NCBI GenBank assembly: GCA_900547475.1
Contig: URGW01000011.1
Coordinates: 1 to 64,000 of the forward strand
Origin: an uncultured Clostridium sp.
Lineage (GTDB): Bacteria; Bacillota; Clostridia; Clostridiales; Clostridiaceae
DNA length: 64,000 nt
Reading direction: 5' to 3'
Below are positions 28,505 to 37,515 of the stretch, piece after piece. The notes beneath the pieces were generated by a model. It had not been told where the DNA came from. It saw only the letters and a list, made by a program, of their open reading frames with translations, and made no database searches. Numbering within the stretch: position 1 is the stretch's first letter; every line of letters starts with the position of its first letter. A program made the position numbers and the translations under genes.

Positions 28505-29314
28505 CTACTTTGCTTTTAATATAGTATCTGTCATAACAGCTACTCTTTTATTTTCTAAAACATCATGAACTCTTATAAATTCCATACCTTTCATTATTCC
28601 CATAACAGTAGTTGCAAGTGTTCCCTCTACTCTCTCATTAACTGGTAAATTTAAAGTTAATCCAATCATAGACTTTCTTGATGTTCCTAAAAGTACTGGA
28701 TATCCCATAGCTTTTATAACTTCACATTTATTCATTACCACTAGGTTTTCTTCGTAAGTCTTAGCAAACCCGATACCTGGATCTAAAATTATATTTTCTT
28801 TTTTTACACCAGCATCTAATGCAATGTCTATACTTTCTTGCAAGTCATTTATTACATCTTCCATTAAATTTTCATAAGGCTTATCTTCTCTATTATGCAT
28901 TAAAATAATTGGCACATTATATTTTGCAGCTACTTTAGCTATATTTTTATCATATTTAGCTCCCCAGATATCATTTATAATATCCGCTCCAGCTTTTATT
29001 GCTTCTTCTGCAGTTTTGCTTTTATATGTATCTATTGATATAGTAACATCTAATTCTTTTTTTATAGCTTTAATTATTGGAACTACTCTTTTTATTTCCT
29101 CTTCCTCAGTTACATATTCTGCTCCTGGTCTTGTTGATTCTCCACCAACGTCTATAATATCTGCTCCATCTTCCACTAATTTTTTAGCTTGCCTTACAGC
29201 AGCTTCTATTTCATTAAATTTTCCACCATCTGAAAATGAATCTGGTGTTACATTTAATATTCCCATTATATAAGTTCTTTCACCTAACTTATATTCCTTA
29301 TTTCCTATTCTCAA
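28505..29314 (-). CDS. folP: Dihydropteroate synthase
   Basis: A 269-residue TIM-barrel enzyme joining p-aminobenzoate to hydroxymethyl-dihydropterin pyrophosphate, the target of sulfonamides. Motifs are MGILNVTPDSFSDGGKF, DVGGESTRPG, SIDTYK, ILDPGIGFAKT, and R-x-H as IRVHDV near the C-terminus. Start is TTG with AAGGAGGAG upstream. Lies between an HD-domain gene and folBK. Confidence 0.96.
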   Translation of the reverse strand: MRIGNKEYKLGERTYIMGILNVTPDSFSDGGKFNEIEAAVRQAKKLVEDGADIIDVGGESTRPGAEYVTEEEEIKRVVPIIKAIKKELDVTISIDTYKSKTAEEAIKAGADIINDIWGAKYDKNIAKVAAKYNVPIILMHNREDKPYENLMEDVINDLQESIDIALDAGVKKENIILDPGIGFAKTYEENLVVMNKCEVIKAMGYPVLLGTSRKSMIGLTLNLPVNERVEGTLATTVMGIMKGMEFIRVHDVLENKRVAVMTDTILKAK

Positions 29315-29329
29315 ATCCTTTCTCCTCCT

Positions 29330-29803
29330 TTAGTATGTTATTTTAAAGTTTTTCTTTTCACTACTCCAATAACATTCTTTTTCAGCTTTACAATTAAAGC
29401 ATTGTCTAGATAACTTATCAGCCTTATATATTATTTCTTCTAATTTATTATCACTTTCTTTTCTATGGTTAGCAATTGCATTTAAAATAATATGAATCTC
29501 CTGTTCTGTAAAGCTTGTTTCTTTTAATATTTCTCTACTCATTTCTACACTAGCAATATCGTGATGTATGCCTTCTTCATATTGTCTTACTCTACCTATA
29601 TCATGTAATAATCCTATGGCATAAATAACTTCTTTTGAAACACTTAATTTTTCTTCTAAAACCATTATATATGCAATTCTTGATACATCAATAAAATGTT
29701 CTATAGTATGATTACAAAACTCTCTATTTCTTTCATAATCATTTAATTTTTCTAATGCTTCTTTATAAAGCTTATTACTCATTATCACATCAATATTATT
29801 CAT
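29330..29803 (-). CDS. HD-domain phosphohydrolase inside the folate operon
   Basis: A 157-residue HD-superfamily protein. Metal-ligand motifs are HTIEHFIDVSR (His), LLHDIGRVRQY (His-Asp) and HHDIA. A C-terminal cluster FNCKAEKECYW carries three cysteines counting SRQCFNC and may bind metal. HD proteins hydrolyse phosphate esters. Lying between folE and folP, it is a candidate for a dihydroneopterin-triphosphate dephosphorylation step, whose dedicated gene is otherwise missing here. That assignment is inference; a general HD housekeeping role is possible. Confidence 0.85.
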   Translation of the reverse strand: MNNIDVIMSNKLYKEALEKLNDYERNREFCNHTIEHFIDVSRIAYIMVLEEKLSVSKEVIYAIGLLHDIGRVRQYEEGIHHDIASVEMSREILKETSFTEQEIHIILNAIANHRKESDNKLEEIIYKADKLSRQCFNCKAEKECYWSSEKKNFKITY

Positions 29804-29810
29804 ATTACAC

Positions 29811-30362
29811 CTATCTTATAAAGTTCATAACTTCTCTTCTTAGTTCTATATCTTCTCTAAATACTCCTCTATAAGTAGTAGTTACAGTTTTAGACCCCGG
29901 TTTCTTAACACCCCTCATAGTCATGCATGTATGTTCTGCTTCAATTACAACCATAGCCCCTTCTGCATCTAAATACTTCATTAGAGCATCTGCAATTTCT
30001 GTTGTTAATCTTTCTTGTAATTGAGGTTTCTTAGCATATATTTCAACTGTTCTTGCAAGCTTTGAAAGCCCTGCAACTTTTCCCTTAGGTATATAAGCTA
30101 TATGTGCTTTTCCAAAGAAGGGTACTAAATGATGCTCACACATAGAAAAGAATGTTATATCCTTTTCTAATACTAAGTCATTATTTTCTACAGAAAATGT
30201 TTTAGATAACACTTCTTTAGCATCCTTACCTATCCCATCAAAAATTTCCATATACATTCTTGCTATTCTATCAGGTGTTTCTATTAAGCCTTCTCTATTT
30301 ATATCTTCTCCTACACCTTCTAATATTAATTTTACACCTTCCATTATCTTTTCTTTATTCAT
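29811..30362 (-). CDS. folE: GTP cyclohydrolase I (type IA)
   Basis: A 183-residue enzyme converting GTP to 7,8-dihydroneopterin triphosphate, the first pterin step. Zinc ligands are visible in FSMCEHHLVPF and AEHTCMTMRGV, with the HIAYIPKGKVAGLSK block between. The start at 30362 has GGAGG eight bases upstream. An ATG five codons earlier overlaps that ribosome site. The start lies within the last codons of pabC (8-bp overlap), so translation is likely coupled. Confidence 0.96.
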   Translation of the reverse strand: MNKEKIMEGVKLILEGVGEDINREGLIETPDRIARMYMEIFDGIGKDAKEVLSKTFSVENNDLVLEKDITFFSMCEHHLVPFFGKAHIAYIPKGKVAGLSKLARTVEIYAKKPQLQERLTTEIADALMKYLDAEGAMVVIEAEHTCMTMRGVKKPGSKTVTTTYRGVFREDIELRREVMNFIR

Positions 30363-31110
30363 GTTTTTCGCCTCCATTTATTGCTTTATCATATTGCTCT
30401 TTTATTTCTTCAATAATCTCACTATTAAATAGCTTGTTTTCTATATTAGAAACTTTTATAACCCCAACTAATGAATTAGTTAAGAAAACTTCATCACTAT
30501 TTAATAATTCTTCCTTCGTTATTTTTTTCTCTATTACATCAAAGTTATTAATAACCCACTGACGAACTATTCCTGGCAATAAGCCACATTTAATTGATGG
30601 AGTATATATTATTTTATCTTTAATAATAAAAATATTAGTTGTGCATCCTTCACATAAATTACCTTGTTCATTAAAAAAAATAGATTCGTTTAATTCGTTT
30701 CTTTGACATACTTCATATTCTATAATATTTTCTAAATAATTTAAAGTTTTAAAGGATACTATTCTAGATGTTGAGTTTCTCAAAACCTTAGAAATTCCAA
30801 CTTTAAAGCCTTTTTCATAATCATTATCTTTATATTTTATTTCTCTTACAGAATAAATTAAATTTTTCTCTGTTACAGTAATTTTTAAAGCTTTATTTTT
30901 TATATTATGTTGATTTATAAAATGAATTACATCTTCTATAGCTATTAACTCACCTAACTCTAGCTCTATAATTGACTTATTTAATCTATTTATATGCTCT
31001 TCTAAAAATATTGGAATTTTCTTTACTAATATAGTTTCAAAAACTCCTCTACCAAAAAAGACTCCACTATCTATACTTATACTATCATTATCATATATAA
31101 CTTTTCTCAT
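30355..31110 (-). CDS. pabC: Aminodeoxychorismate lyase
   Basis: A 251-residue PLP fold-type IV enzyme splitting aminodeoxychorismate into p-aminobenzoate and pyruvate. Visible are the N-terminal SGVFFGRGVFETI, a lysine in KALKITVTEKN/VGISKVLRN regions, ESIFFNEQGNLCEGCTTNIFI, and the phosphate-site LPGIVRQWVI. The neighbours pabA and pabB support this rather than a branched-chain or D-amino acid aminotransferase. Confidence 0.9.
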   Translation of the reverse strand: MRKVIYDNDSISIDSGVFFGRGVFETILVKKIPIFLEEHINRLNKSIIELELGELIAIEDVIHFINQHNIKNKALKITVTEKNLIYSVREIKYKDNDYEKGFKVGISKVLRNSTSRIVSFKTLNYLENIIEYEVCQRNELNESIFFNEQGNLCEGCTTNIFIIKDKIIYTPSIKCGLLPGIVRQWVINNFDVIEKKITKEELLNSDEVFLTNSLVGVIKVSNIENKLFNSEIIEEIKEQYDKAINGGEKHE

Positions 31111-31121
31111 ATACTACCTTC

Positions 31122-32465
31122 TTATAAAACTCTCATTAAAGCTCTTGCTTTATCTAAGGTTTCATTATACTCATCTTCCTCTATTGAATCATAAGTAATT
31201 CCACCACCAACACCAAAGAATGCCTTATTATCTTTCTTTATTATTGTTCTAATTACTATATTAAAATCACAATTACCTCTAAAATCAAAATATCCTATAG
31301 AACCTGTATAAACATTTCTTTTAATACCTTCTAACTCTTCAATTATTTCCATAGCTCTTATTTTAGGAGTTCCCGTTATTGATCCACCTGGAAAACACTC
31401 CTTTATACATCTTACAGCTGAAACATCTTTCTTTAGCTCCCCTTCTACTGTAGAAACTAAATGAAATACAGTGGCATATTCTTCTAGTTTAAAATTTTCC
31501 GTTACCTTAACTGTATGCGGTTTACAAACCTTACTAAAATCATTTCTCTCTAAATCTACAACCATTAATAGCTCTGCCTTATCTTTCTCACTATTAATAA
31601 GCTCTAATTTATTTTTTTCATCTTCTTCTACATTATTCCCCCTAGGCCTTGTCCCCTTTATAGGTCTTGTATGTGCTTTATTATTAAATACTTGAATAAA
31701 CCTTTCTGGTGATGAGCTTATTATTTGAAAATCTTCAAAGTTTAAATATGCTGAAAATGGTGCTTTATTTATACTTCTTAACTTCTTATATATATCAAAT
31801 GAATCATCTTCATTATAACACCAAAATCTTTGGGTCATATTTGCAATATAAACATCCCCAGACACTATATATTCCTTTAATTTAGCAACTGCATTTTTAT
31901 ACTCTTCCTTAATGAAATTTGAATAAAAAATATTTTTACTTTTTTCACATACTATTTCATCATTAATCTTTTTTCCATTATGTATTATCTTTAAAATACT
32001 TTCTATATTTTCAATATTCCCATCTATATCAGTTATATATTTTTTATCATTAATTAAATCAAATATCATTATATTTTTATAAAAAATAAATCTCATATCA
32101 GGAATATTAAAATCTTCTTTAGATGTATTAGGCAATTCTTCCAGCAATCTTCCAGAATCATAAGAAATGTACCCCATGGCTCCACTCAATAATGGTATTT
32201 CATCTTCAATATTATTTCTATATTCATTTACTAAACTTTCTAATATCTTAAATGAATCACCTTCCACTATATTATCATTTATATATGCTTTTTCTTTTTT
32301 TACTTCAAATTTTAAAAATGGATTTATTCCAATAAAAGAATACTTAGAAAGCCTTTTATCCTCTTTAGAACTATCTAATAATATAGTATCTATTTCATCT
32401 TTAAATAAATTATATACTTCAAATGCATTTAATTTACTATTAAACTCTCTTTTAATTAACCCCAC
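31122..32465 (-). CDS. pabB: Aminodeoxychorismate synthase component I
   Basis: A 447-residue chorismate-utilising enzyme. The catalytic lysine motif PIKGTRPRG marks PabB; TrpE has Ala at that position (PIAGT). Other blocks are SAYLNFEDFQIISSSPERF, ECFPGGSITGTPKIRAMEII and the C-terminal IVIRTI...GVGGGITYDS. With the PabA amidotransferase it makes 4-amino-4-deoxychorismate. GTG start with AGGAG upstream. It lies between pabA and pabC. Confidence 0.95.
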   Translation of the reverse strand: MGLIKREFNSKLNAFEVYNLFKDEIDTILLDSSKEDKRLSKYSFIGINPFLKFEVKKEKAYINDNIVEGDSFKILESLVNEYRNNIEDEIPLLSGAMGYISYDSGRLLEELPNTSKEDFNIPDMRFIFYKNIMIFDLINDKKYITDIDGNIENIESILKIIHNGKKINDEIVCEKSKNIFYSNFIKEEYKNAVAKLKEYIVSGDVYIANMTQRFWCYNEDDSFDIYKKLRSINKAPFSAYLNFEDFQIISSSPERFIQVFNNKAHTRPIKGTRPRGNNVEEDEKNKLELINSEKDKAELLMVVDLERNDFSKVCKPHTVKVTENFKLEEYATVFHLVSTVEGELKKDVSAVRCIKECFPGGSITGTPKIRAMEIIEELEGIKRNVYTGSIGYFDFRGNCDFNIVIRTIIKKDNKAFFGVGGGITYDSIEEDEYNETLDKARALMRVL

Positions 32466-32492
32466 TTAACTTCACTCCTAATAGTATTTTTA

Positions 32493-33089
32493 TTAGAATT
32501 TATCATCTCTTTTGCTAAATTCTTTTGTTATATTGATAAAATTATTTAAAATCTTATGTCCCTCTTCTGTCATCTCAGCTTCTGGATGGAATTGAACTCC
32601 ATATATAGGATAATCCTTATGCTTAATTCCCATTATTACTTTATCCTCAGTTTCACTAGTTATTTCAATAGTATCCGGTAAATTATCCCTACTTACTATT
32701 AAAGAATGATATCTTGTAACTCTTAGAGGATTCTTAACATTTTGAAATAGTCCTTTATTATTATGAGTTATATCAAACATTTTTCCATGAACTGGCTCAT
32801 TCCCCTTTTTTATATCTGCATTAAAATAATACCCTATGCATTGATGTCCTAAACAAATACCTAATATAGGAAGCTTTTCTTTAAATCTATCAATAATTTC
32901 TAAACTTAATCCAGCTTCCTTAGGTGACTTTGGTCCTGGTGAGATCACAATTCCATCTATATCCATACTTTCAATATCTTCAATACTAATTTTATCATTT
33001 CTATAAATAATAATTTCTTCTCCTAACTCTTCAAAATATCTAACTAAGTTATATACAAAAGAATCATAATTATCAATCATTAAAAGCAT
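32493..33089 (-). CDS. pabA: Aminodeoxychorismate synthase component II (glutamine amidotransferase)
   Basis: A 198-residue class I amidotransferase supplying ammonia to PabB. Motifs are MIDNYDSFVYNL, ISPGPKSPKEAG, nucleophile Cys in GICLGHQCIGYYF, and the His/Glu pair in GVQFHPEAEMTEEG. First gene of the seven-gene pab-fol operon. GGTGGAG lies seven bases before ATG. In many Bacillales a single subunit also serves tryptophan synthesis; no trp gene is adjacent here. Confidence 0.95.
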   Translation of the reverse strand: MLLMIDNYDSFVYNLVRYFEELGEEIIIYRNDKISIEDIESMDIDGIVISPGPKSPKEAGLSLEIIDRFKEKLPILGICLGHQCIGYYFNADIKKGNEPVHGKMFDITHNNKGLFQNVKNPLRVTRYHSLIVSRDNLPDTIEITSETEDKVIMGIKHKDYPIYGVQFHPEAEMTEEGHKILNNFINITKEFSKRDDKF

Positions 33090-33225
33090 TGTATTTCTCC
33101 ACCTTCATTTGCATTTTTGTTTTGCGCTATATATTTTTCTTTTAAACATAAATTATTAATAATTGTGTCACTCATATTTTTAAGATTATGTATAAGGAAT
33201 CTATCTCATCATTACTGCTTTTTTA

Positions 33226-33254
33226 TTGCATTATTAATGAATAAATTATATCAT
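33226..33254 (+). promoter_or_regulatory. SigA-type promoter of the PHP gene
   Basis: TTGCAT, a 17-base spacer, then TATCAT, about 49 bases before the ATG of the PHP-domain gene. Confidence 0.55.
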
Positions 33255-33302
33255 AGCTTTATACACTACAAAACACTTACTTGAAAGGAGCTTAATTTTA
33301 TT

Positions 33303-34136
33303 ATGATTATATGTGATTTACATACACACTCTACTGCATCAGATGGTAAATATTCACCTAAAGATGTTGTTAGAAAAGCTTATGATAGAGGGGTAAAATA
33401 CTTATCATTAACAGATCATGATACTTTATCTGGAATAGATGAAGCAAAAGCTGAAGCTGAAAAATTAGACATTAATTTTATTCCTGGACTAGAATTGTCT
33501 ACAACCCACAAAGGAGAAACTATTCATATTTTAGGATACTTTAAAGGTGATGATTATAAAAATCCAGATTTAAATAAATTTTTAGAGAATTTAAAAGTTA
33601 AAAGAATTGAACGTGCACATGAAATAGTTATAAGATTAAAGAAATTTAATGATATTGAAATAGATGTTAATGAAGTTCTTAAAAATGGTAAAGATACTAT
33701 TGCAAGACCTCATATAGCTAAAGCTATAATAGATGCTGGATATAATTATTCAAAGGAATATATCTTTGATAATTTTCTTGGTGATCACTGCCCTGCATAT
33801 GTCCCTGCAAATAAATTAGATGCTGAAGAAGGAATTAAACTATTAAGAAAATATAATGCTGTTGTAATTTTAGCACATCCTGTACTCTTAAAGAAACTAC
33901 ATGTACTTGATGTACTTCATCTTGATTTTGATGGTATTGAAGGTATATATGGTCTTAATACTCCAGAAGAAACTGAAAACTTCTTAAAAATTGTAGATAA
34001 AAAAGATATACTAACTTCTTGTGGTTCTGATTCACATGGTCATGAAGAAGATGATACAAAACATGGAATTTTGGGTTCTCAATCTATGGAAGAACATAGA
34101 CTTAAAAAATTTTTAAATAAACTTAATTATAGATAA
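33303..34136 (+). CDS. PHP-domain phosphoesterase (RNase AM / YciV-like)
   Basis: A 277-residue metal-dependent phosphoesterase. PHP ligands are seen in DLHTHSTASDGKYSP, SLTDHDTLSG, PGLELSTTHKGETIHILGYF, ILAHPVLL and CGSDSHGHEEDD. The family includes 3',5'-nucleoside bisphosphate phosphatase and the 5'-3' exonuclease RNase AM. AAAGGAG precedes the ATG with an 11-base spacer. Monocistronic and divergent from pabA. Confidence 0.88.
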   Translation: MIICDLHTHSTASDGKYSPKDVVRKAYDRGVKYLSLTDHDTLSGIDEAKAEAEKLDINFIPGLELSTTHKGETIHILGYFKGDDYKNPDLNKFLENLKVKRIERAHEIVIRLKKFNDIEIDVNEVLKNGKDTIARPHIAKAIIDAGYNYSKEYIFDNFLGDHCPAYVPANKLDAEEGIKLLRKYNAVVILAHPVLLKKLHVLDVLHLDFDGIEGIYGLNTPEETENFLKIVDKKDILTSCGSDSHGHEEDDTKHGILGSQSMEEHRLKKFLNKLNYR

Positions 34137-34141
34137 ATAGT

Positions 34142-34203
34142 TAAGAGTTGTTAGAAGTAACATTAATTTGTTAATTAATGTTACTCTCACAACTCTTATT
34201 TTA
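34142..34203 (+). terminator. Terminator of the PHP gene
   Basis: TAAGAGTTGT...AAGTAACATTAATT pairs with its near-complement (24-25 bp, a few mismatches) and is followed by TTTTACTTT. The word TAAGAGTT/AACTCTTA recurs in the palindrome at 1893-1937. Confidence 0.75.
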
Positions 34204-34226
34204 CTTTAACTATTATTACCTAAATT

Positions 34227-35615
34227 TTATTTTTCTATTAAAAATGCTTTATATCCATTTTTAGTTTCATATATATCTACTTTACTAGATACTTCCCATG
34301 GAGCATGCATATTTTGCAGAGCAACACCACAATCTATAACTTCCATATTATATTGAGCTAAAATATAAGCGATAGTACCACCGCCACCTTGGTCAACTTT
34401 ACCAAGTTCTGCAGTTTGATATGCTACATCATTTTTGTCCATAATTTTTCTAAGCCAAGCAACGAATTCTGGATTTGCATCATTACATCCATTTTTTCCT
34501 CTTGCTCCAGTATATTTACTAAATACTAAGCCTTTTCCAAAGTAAGCAGTATTCTTCTTTTCACAAACTCCTGGATAATTTGGATCAAATGCTGCAGTAA
34601 CATCTGCTGATAACATTAATGAATTTTGAAGCGCTCTCTTTAATTTTAATTCTGAATATTGTCCCATTCTATCCATAACTTCAGCTAAAGAGTTTTCAAA
34701 GAATCTTGAATGCATACCTGTAGCACCAATACTTCCTACCTCTTCTTTATCTACTAATAATATAACTGAAGTCTTTTCTACATTTTCAACCTCTAATAAT
34801 GCCATTAATGAAGTATATGCACATATTCTATCGTCTTGACCGTATCCCATTACCATACTCTTATCTAAGCCTAAATCTCTAGCTTTACCGGCTGGTACAA
34901 TTTCAAATTCAGCTGAAATGAAATCTTCTTCTTCAAAATCATATTTATCTTTTAGAAGAACTAATATATTTTCTTTAACAGCTTCCTTCTCCTTACCCTC
35001 TAATGGTATATTCCCAACAAGAACATTTAAATCTTCTCCAGCAATAACTTCGTTTGCTTTCTTTTGTAATTGATCTGCTGAAAGATGTATTAAAAGATCT
35101 GAAATTCCTAGCACAGGATCATTATCATCTTCACCTATTACTACATTAATTTTAGTTCCATCTTTTTTAACTACAACTCCATGTAATGCAAGTGGTAATG
35201 CTACCCATTGATATTTTTTTACTCCACCATAATAATGAGTATCCATTAATGCTAAGTCACTATCTTCATACAATGGATTTTGCTTTAAATCTAATCTTGG
35301 AGAATCAACATGAGAACCTATAATCCTCATTCCATTTTCAATTGAATCTTTTCCTATTAAATATAAAGCAAGGCTTTTATCCTTATTATTAGAATAAACC
35401 TTATCCCCAACTTTTAAAATTTCATTATTTTTTATTATTTCATTTAAATTTCTATAACCTTTTTCTTCTGCTAATCTTATAGCTTCATGTATACATTCTC
35501 TTTCTGTTTTTCCTACTGAAAGATAATTTTTATACCCCTCACAAAAATTAAAAACATCTTGTTTTCCATTTTCATTATATTTTAGCCACGCGTTCTTTTT
35601 AGCATATTTACTCAT
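34227..35615 (-). CDS. Aminopeptidase, peptidase M18 family
   Basis: A 462-residue dinuclear zinc aminopeptidase of the aspartyl-aminopeptidase fold. Ligand motifs are IGSHVDSPRLDLK (first His/Asp), VDKEEVGSIGATG (Glu pair) and the final histidine in LQNMHAPWEVSS. YGQDDRICAY is also typical. Start at 35615 is preferred because AAGGAGGG lies eight bases upstream; an ATG 12 codons earlier lies inside hprK. It follows hprK by 13 bases and is probably cotranscribed. Confidence 0.93.
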   Translation of the reverse strand: MSKYAKKNAWLKYNENGKQDVFNFCEGYKNYLSVGKTERECIHEAIRLAEEKGYRNLNEIIKNNEILKVGDKVYSNNKDKSLALYLIGKDSIENGMRIIGSHVDSPRLDLKQNPLYEDSDLALMDTHYYGGVKKYQWVALPLALHGVVVKKDGTKINVVIGEDDNDPVLGISDLLIHLSADQLQKKANEVIAGEDLNVLVGNIPLEGKEKEAVKENILVLLKDKYDFEEEDFISAEFEIVPAGKARDLGLDKSMVMGYGQDDRICAYTSLMALLEVENVEKTSVILLVDKEEVGSIGATGMHSRFFENSLAEVMDRMGQYSELKLKRALQNSLMLSADVTAAFDPNYPGVCEKKNTAYFGKGLVFSKYTGARGKNGCNDANPEFVAWLRKIMDKNDVAYQTAELGKVDQGGGGTIAYILAQYNMEVIDCGVALQNMHAPWEVSSKVDIYETKNGYKAFLIEK

Positions 35616-35628
35616 AATATAGCCCTCC

Positions 35629-36543
35629 TTATTCTTCCCCACTAACTTCACACATTCTTTTTTCTATAATATCTACTGGTGTAACATCTGACATTAATGA
35701 ATGTCTATAATTACCTGCTGCAGCTTCTATTATAACTGCAATATTCCTTCCAGGCCTTACAGGTACTCTTAATCTTCTAACATTTACTCCAAGTATTTCT
35801 TGTGTTTCTTTATCAATACCTAATCTATCATAATCTCCATCATCTTTCCAATGCTCAAAATGCATTAATAAATTTATGTCCTTTGATGGCAATATAGAAC
35901 TTAATCCATATAATGATGATATATCAATAATACCTATACCTCTAACCTCTAACATTCCAATAGTTATTCTTGGGGATGTACCTATTAAACTTCCATCTAT
36001 TTCTTTAATATCAACTGCATCATCAGATACTAATCTATGTCCTCTTTTAATAAGCTCTAATGCAGTTTCACTTTTGCCTATTCCACTTTCTCCAGTTATA
36101 AGTATACCTATACCATATACATCCATTAAAACGCCATGTAATCTAGTTTCTGGTGCAAGCTTTCCTGCTAAATACATAGTAAGTTTACTTATAAACTTTG
36201 TTGTAACCATATTAGTTCTTAATAACCATGACTTTGATTTTTTAGCCGCCTTAAGAAATTCATTATGTGGCTCTAAACCTCTAGTAATTATTATACATTT
36301 AGAGTCAAAACTAAAATACTTATTAATCCTTTTTCTCATTAACTCTATTCCCATGTCATCTAAAAAACTCCATTCAGCTTTTCCTATAACTTGGATTCTT
36401 TCAGGTGCAAAATAATTATAAAAACCAGCTAACTGTAATCCAGGTCTATTTATATCGTTAACAGATATCTTTACATCCTTTTCGCCCTCAACTAAAACTT
36501 CTAATTCAAAATCTGATATTAACTTCTCTACAGTAACTGACAA
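35629..36543 (-). CDS. hprK: HPr kinase/phosphorylase
   Basis: A 304-residue bifunctional enzyme phosphorylating and dephosphorylating HPr on Ser46, the sensor of carbon catabolite repression in Firmicutes. The P-loop is GESGIGKSE (151-159), the catalytic histidine is in RLHGVL (136), the Asp pair in LVSDDAVDI, and the family signature is LEVRGIGIIDIS (about 205-216). TTG start with GAAGGTGA upstream. It lies between a DUF896 gene and an M18 aminopeptidase gene, not with lgt as in Bacillus. Confidence 0.96.
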   Translation of the reverse strand: MSVTVEKLISDFELEVLVEGEKDVKISVNDINRPGLQLAGFYNYFAPERIQVIGKAEWSFLDDMGIELMRKRINKYFSFDSKCIIITRGLEPHNEFLKAAKKSKSWLLRTNMVTTKFISKLTMYLAGKLAPETRLHGVLMDVYGIGILITGESGIGKSETALELIKRGHRLVSDDAVDIKEIDGSLIGTSPRITIGMLEVRGIGIIDISSLYGLSSILPSKDINLLMHFEHWKDDGDYDRLGIDKETQEILGVNVRRLRVPVRPGRNIAVIIEAAAGNYRHSLMSDVTPVDIIEKRMCEVSGEE

Positions 36544-36556
36544 TATTAATCACCTT

Positions 36557-36751
36557 CTACTTTTTTTTATTCTTAGGTTCAATACCTTCTAATTGTGCTC
36601 TAAGATTAGCCTTATAGCTATCTATATATCTTCTTCTTAGAATTTGTTGTTCCTCTTTTTCTTTTTCAGTTAAACCTTCTTCTTTACTCTTCTTATATAA
36701 TTCATTTATTCTAATAATTACATCTTCAATTTTTGCTTTTGTATAATCCAT
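36557..36751 (-). CDS. DUF896 family protein (YnzC-like)
   Basis: A 64-residue helical protein matching the DUF896/UPF0291 family: RINELYKKSKEEGLTEKEKEEQ then LRRRYIDSYKANLRAQLEGI. Family members are small three-helix cytosolic proteins; YnzC of Bacillus is linked to the SOS operon yneA-yneB-ynzC. The role here is unknown. AAGGATG lies before ATG. It lies 13 bp before hprK. Confidence 0.9.
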   Translation of the reverse strand: MDYTKAKIEDVIIRINELYKKSKEEGLTEKEKEEQQILRRRYIDSYKANLRAQLEGIEPKNKKK

Positions 36752-37078
36752 TTTTTACATCCTTTCTTTTTATAAATATTTTAAATGATTAATAAATTTC
36801 AATTCATTTAATTTAACTTATTCTTATTTTACATTTATTTCTTTTTAATATCAACTTTTAAATATTTTTTATTTCATCTTTTTGATATTTTCGGCAAATT
36901 ATTTCCTTTTTTTCTTTTATCACTCTATAATATATTATTTGCAAAACATACTTAAAGATACTTATGTTTCTTTAAGTAATGTTTTGTAAAACTTTGCGAT
37001 ATTATATTATTTCACCTTTTTCCCACATATGCTATAATAACCCATATAATGTTAATTAATATCAAAAGGAGGTGCTTT
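36752..37078. other. Divergent promoter region of DUF896-hprK and the Spo0E-like gene
   Basis: 327 bp without a gene. It contains a 17-bp inverted repeat with one bulge at 36942-36986 (CAAAACATACTTAAAGA and complement), not followed by T runs, so operator-like. A -10 box TATAAT at 37033-37038 serves the rightward gene. Confidence 0.5.
37033..37038 (+). promoter_or_regulatory. -10 box of the Spo0E-like gene
   Basis: TATAAT, 40 bases before the ATG. The -35 (TTTCAC, 17 bases upstream) is poor, which may mean an activator or an alternative sigma factor is needed. Confidence 0.4.
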
Positions 37079-37288
37079 ATGAATAAAAAAAGTCTTAAAA
37101 ATAAAATTATTCTACAAAAGACAACTTTAAATTTACTTTTAAAATTTCTATCTCCTCGAAATAAATTTGTGATATACATATCTCAAAGTTTGGACAAGCA
37201 TATATGGCAATATCAACATCTTATTTATAAAAAATATAAAAGAAAACATTCAAATAAATATTCTATATCAAAATCAAAAGCTGCATAA
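37079..37288 (+). CDS. Spo0E-like aspartyl-phosphate phosphatase
   Basis: A 69-residue basic protein. The segment ISQSLDKHIWQYQ carries the Spo0E-family signature (S-Q-x-L-D-x-x-I-x-x-Y), whose Ser-x-x-x-Asp sits at the phosphatase site for Spo0A~P. The N-terminal 35 residues are basic and the C-terminus is Lys/Ser-rich, unlike the compact Bacillus proteins. AAAGGAGGTG lies before ATG at 37079, and that start is preferred over an ATG 10 codons upstream. It would restrain sporulation. Converges on the 6S-like RNA. Confidence 0.75.
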   Translation: MNKKSLKNKIILQKTTLNLLLKFLSPRNKFVIYISQSLDKHIWQYQHLIYKKYKRKHSNKYSISKSKAA

Positions 37289-37296
37289 CATGAAAA

Positions 37297-37320
37297 AACA
37301 CCTCAAAAATTGAGGTGTTT
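37297..37320. terminator. Shared terminator of the Spo0E-like gene and the 6S-like RNA
   Basis: AAACACCTCAA and its complement around a 2-3 base loop. On minus it is followed by TTTTTT; on plus by TTTAATTT. It ends the ncRNA (minus) and the Spo0E-like gene (plus). Confidence 0.85.
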
Positions 37321-37509
37321 AATTTCAATTTACTCCCAACATGCCGGTCGCTTAAATGTTCACACCTGCGGCTCGCAGGTGGGTTCTGCTCAATTTGCTT
37401 CTGCCATCTTCTGATATTATGAAGCCCGACATCCACAAACATGTTGCAAATCCCGTAAATGTAATGTAGGTTGAACATCATAAGCTAAGCGCACATCTCA
37501 GGATTTCAT
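37297..37509 (-). ncRNA. ssrS: 6S RNA-like structured non-coding RNA
   Basis: About 210 nt, clearly richer in G+C than its surroundings, with its own promoter and terminator. The 5' end CCTGAGATG pairs with the 3' CATGTTGGGA (one mismatch, two G-U). Pairing continues with CGCTT/AAGCG and ATGTTCA/TGAACAT, giving a long closing rod around a large central region that holds a CACCTGCGAGCCGCAGGTG hairpin. The CCTGAGATG start resembles CTCTGAGATG of E. coli 6S RNA. 6S binds SigA-RNA polymerase in late growth. A short open frame across it on this strand is an artefact of the RNA. Confidence 0.65.
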
Positions 37510-37515
37510 GATTTT

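Noticed and set aside
31122..32465. Anthranilate synthase (trpE) instead of pabB
   Set aside because: The PIKGT lysine motif is diagnostic of PabB, and the neighbours are pabA, pabC and folate genes, with no trp genes.
37263..37481. 72-codon open frame on the minus strand across the 6S-like RNA
   Set aside because: No ribosome site. It lies wholly inside a structured RNA with its own promoter and terminator, and its base composition reflects the RNA.
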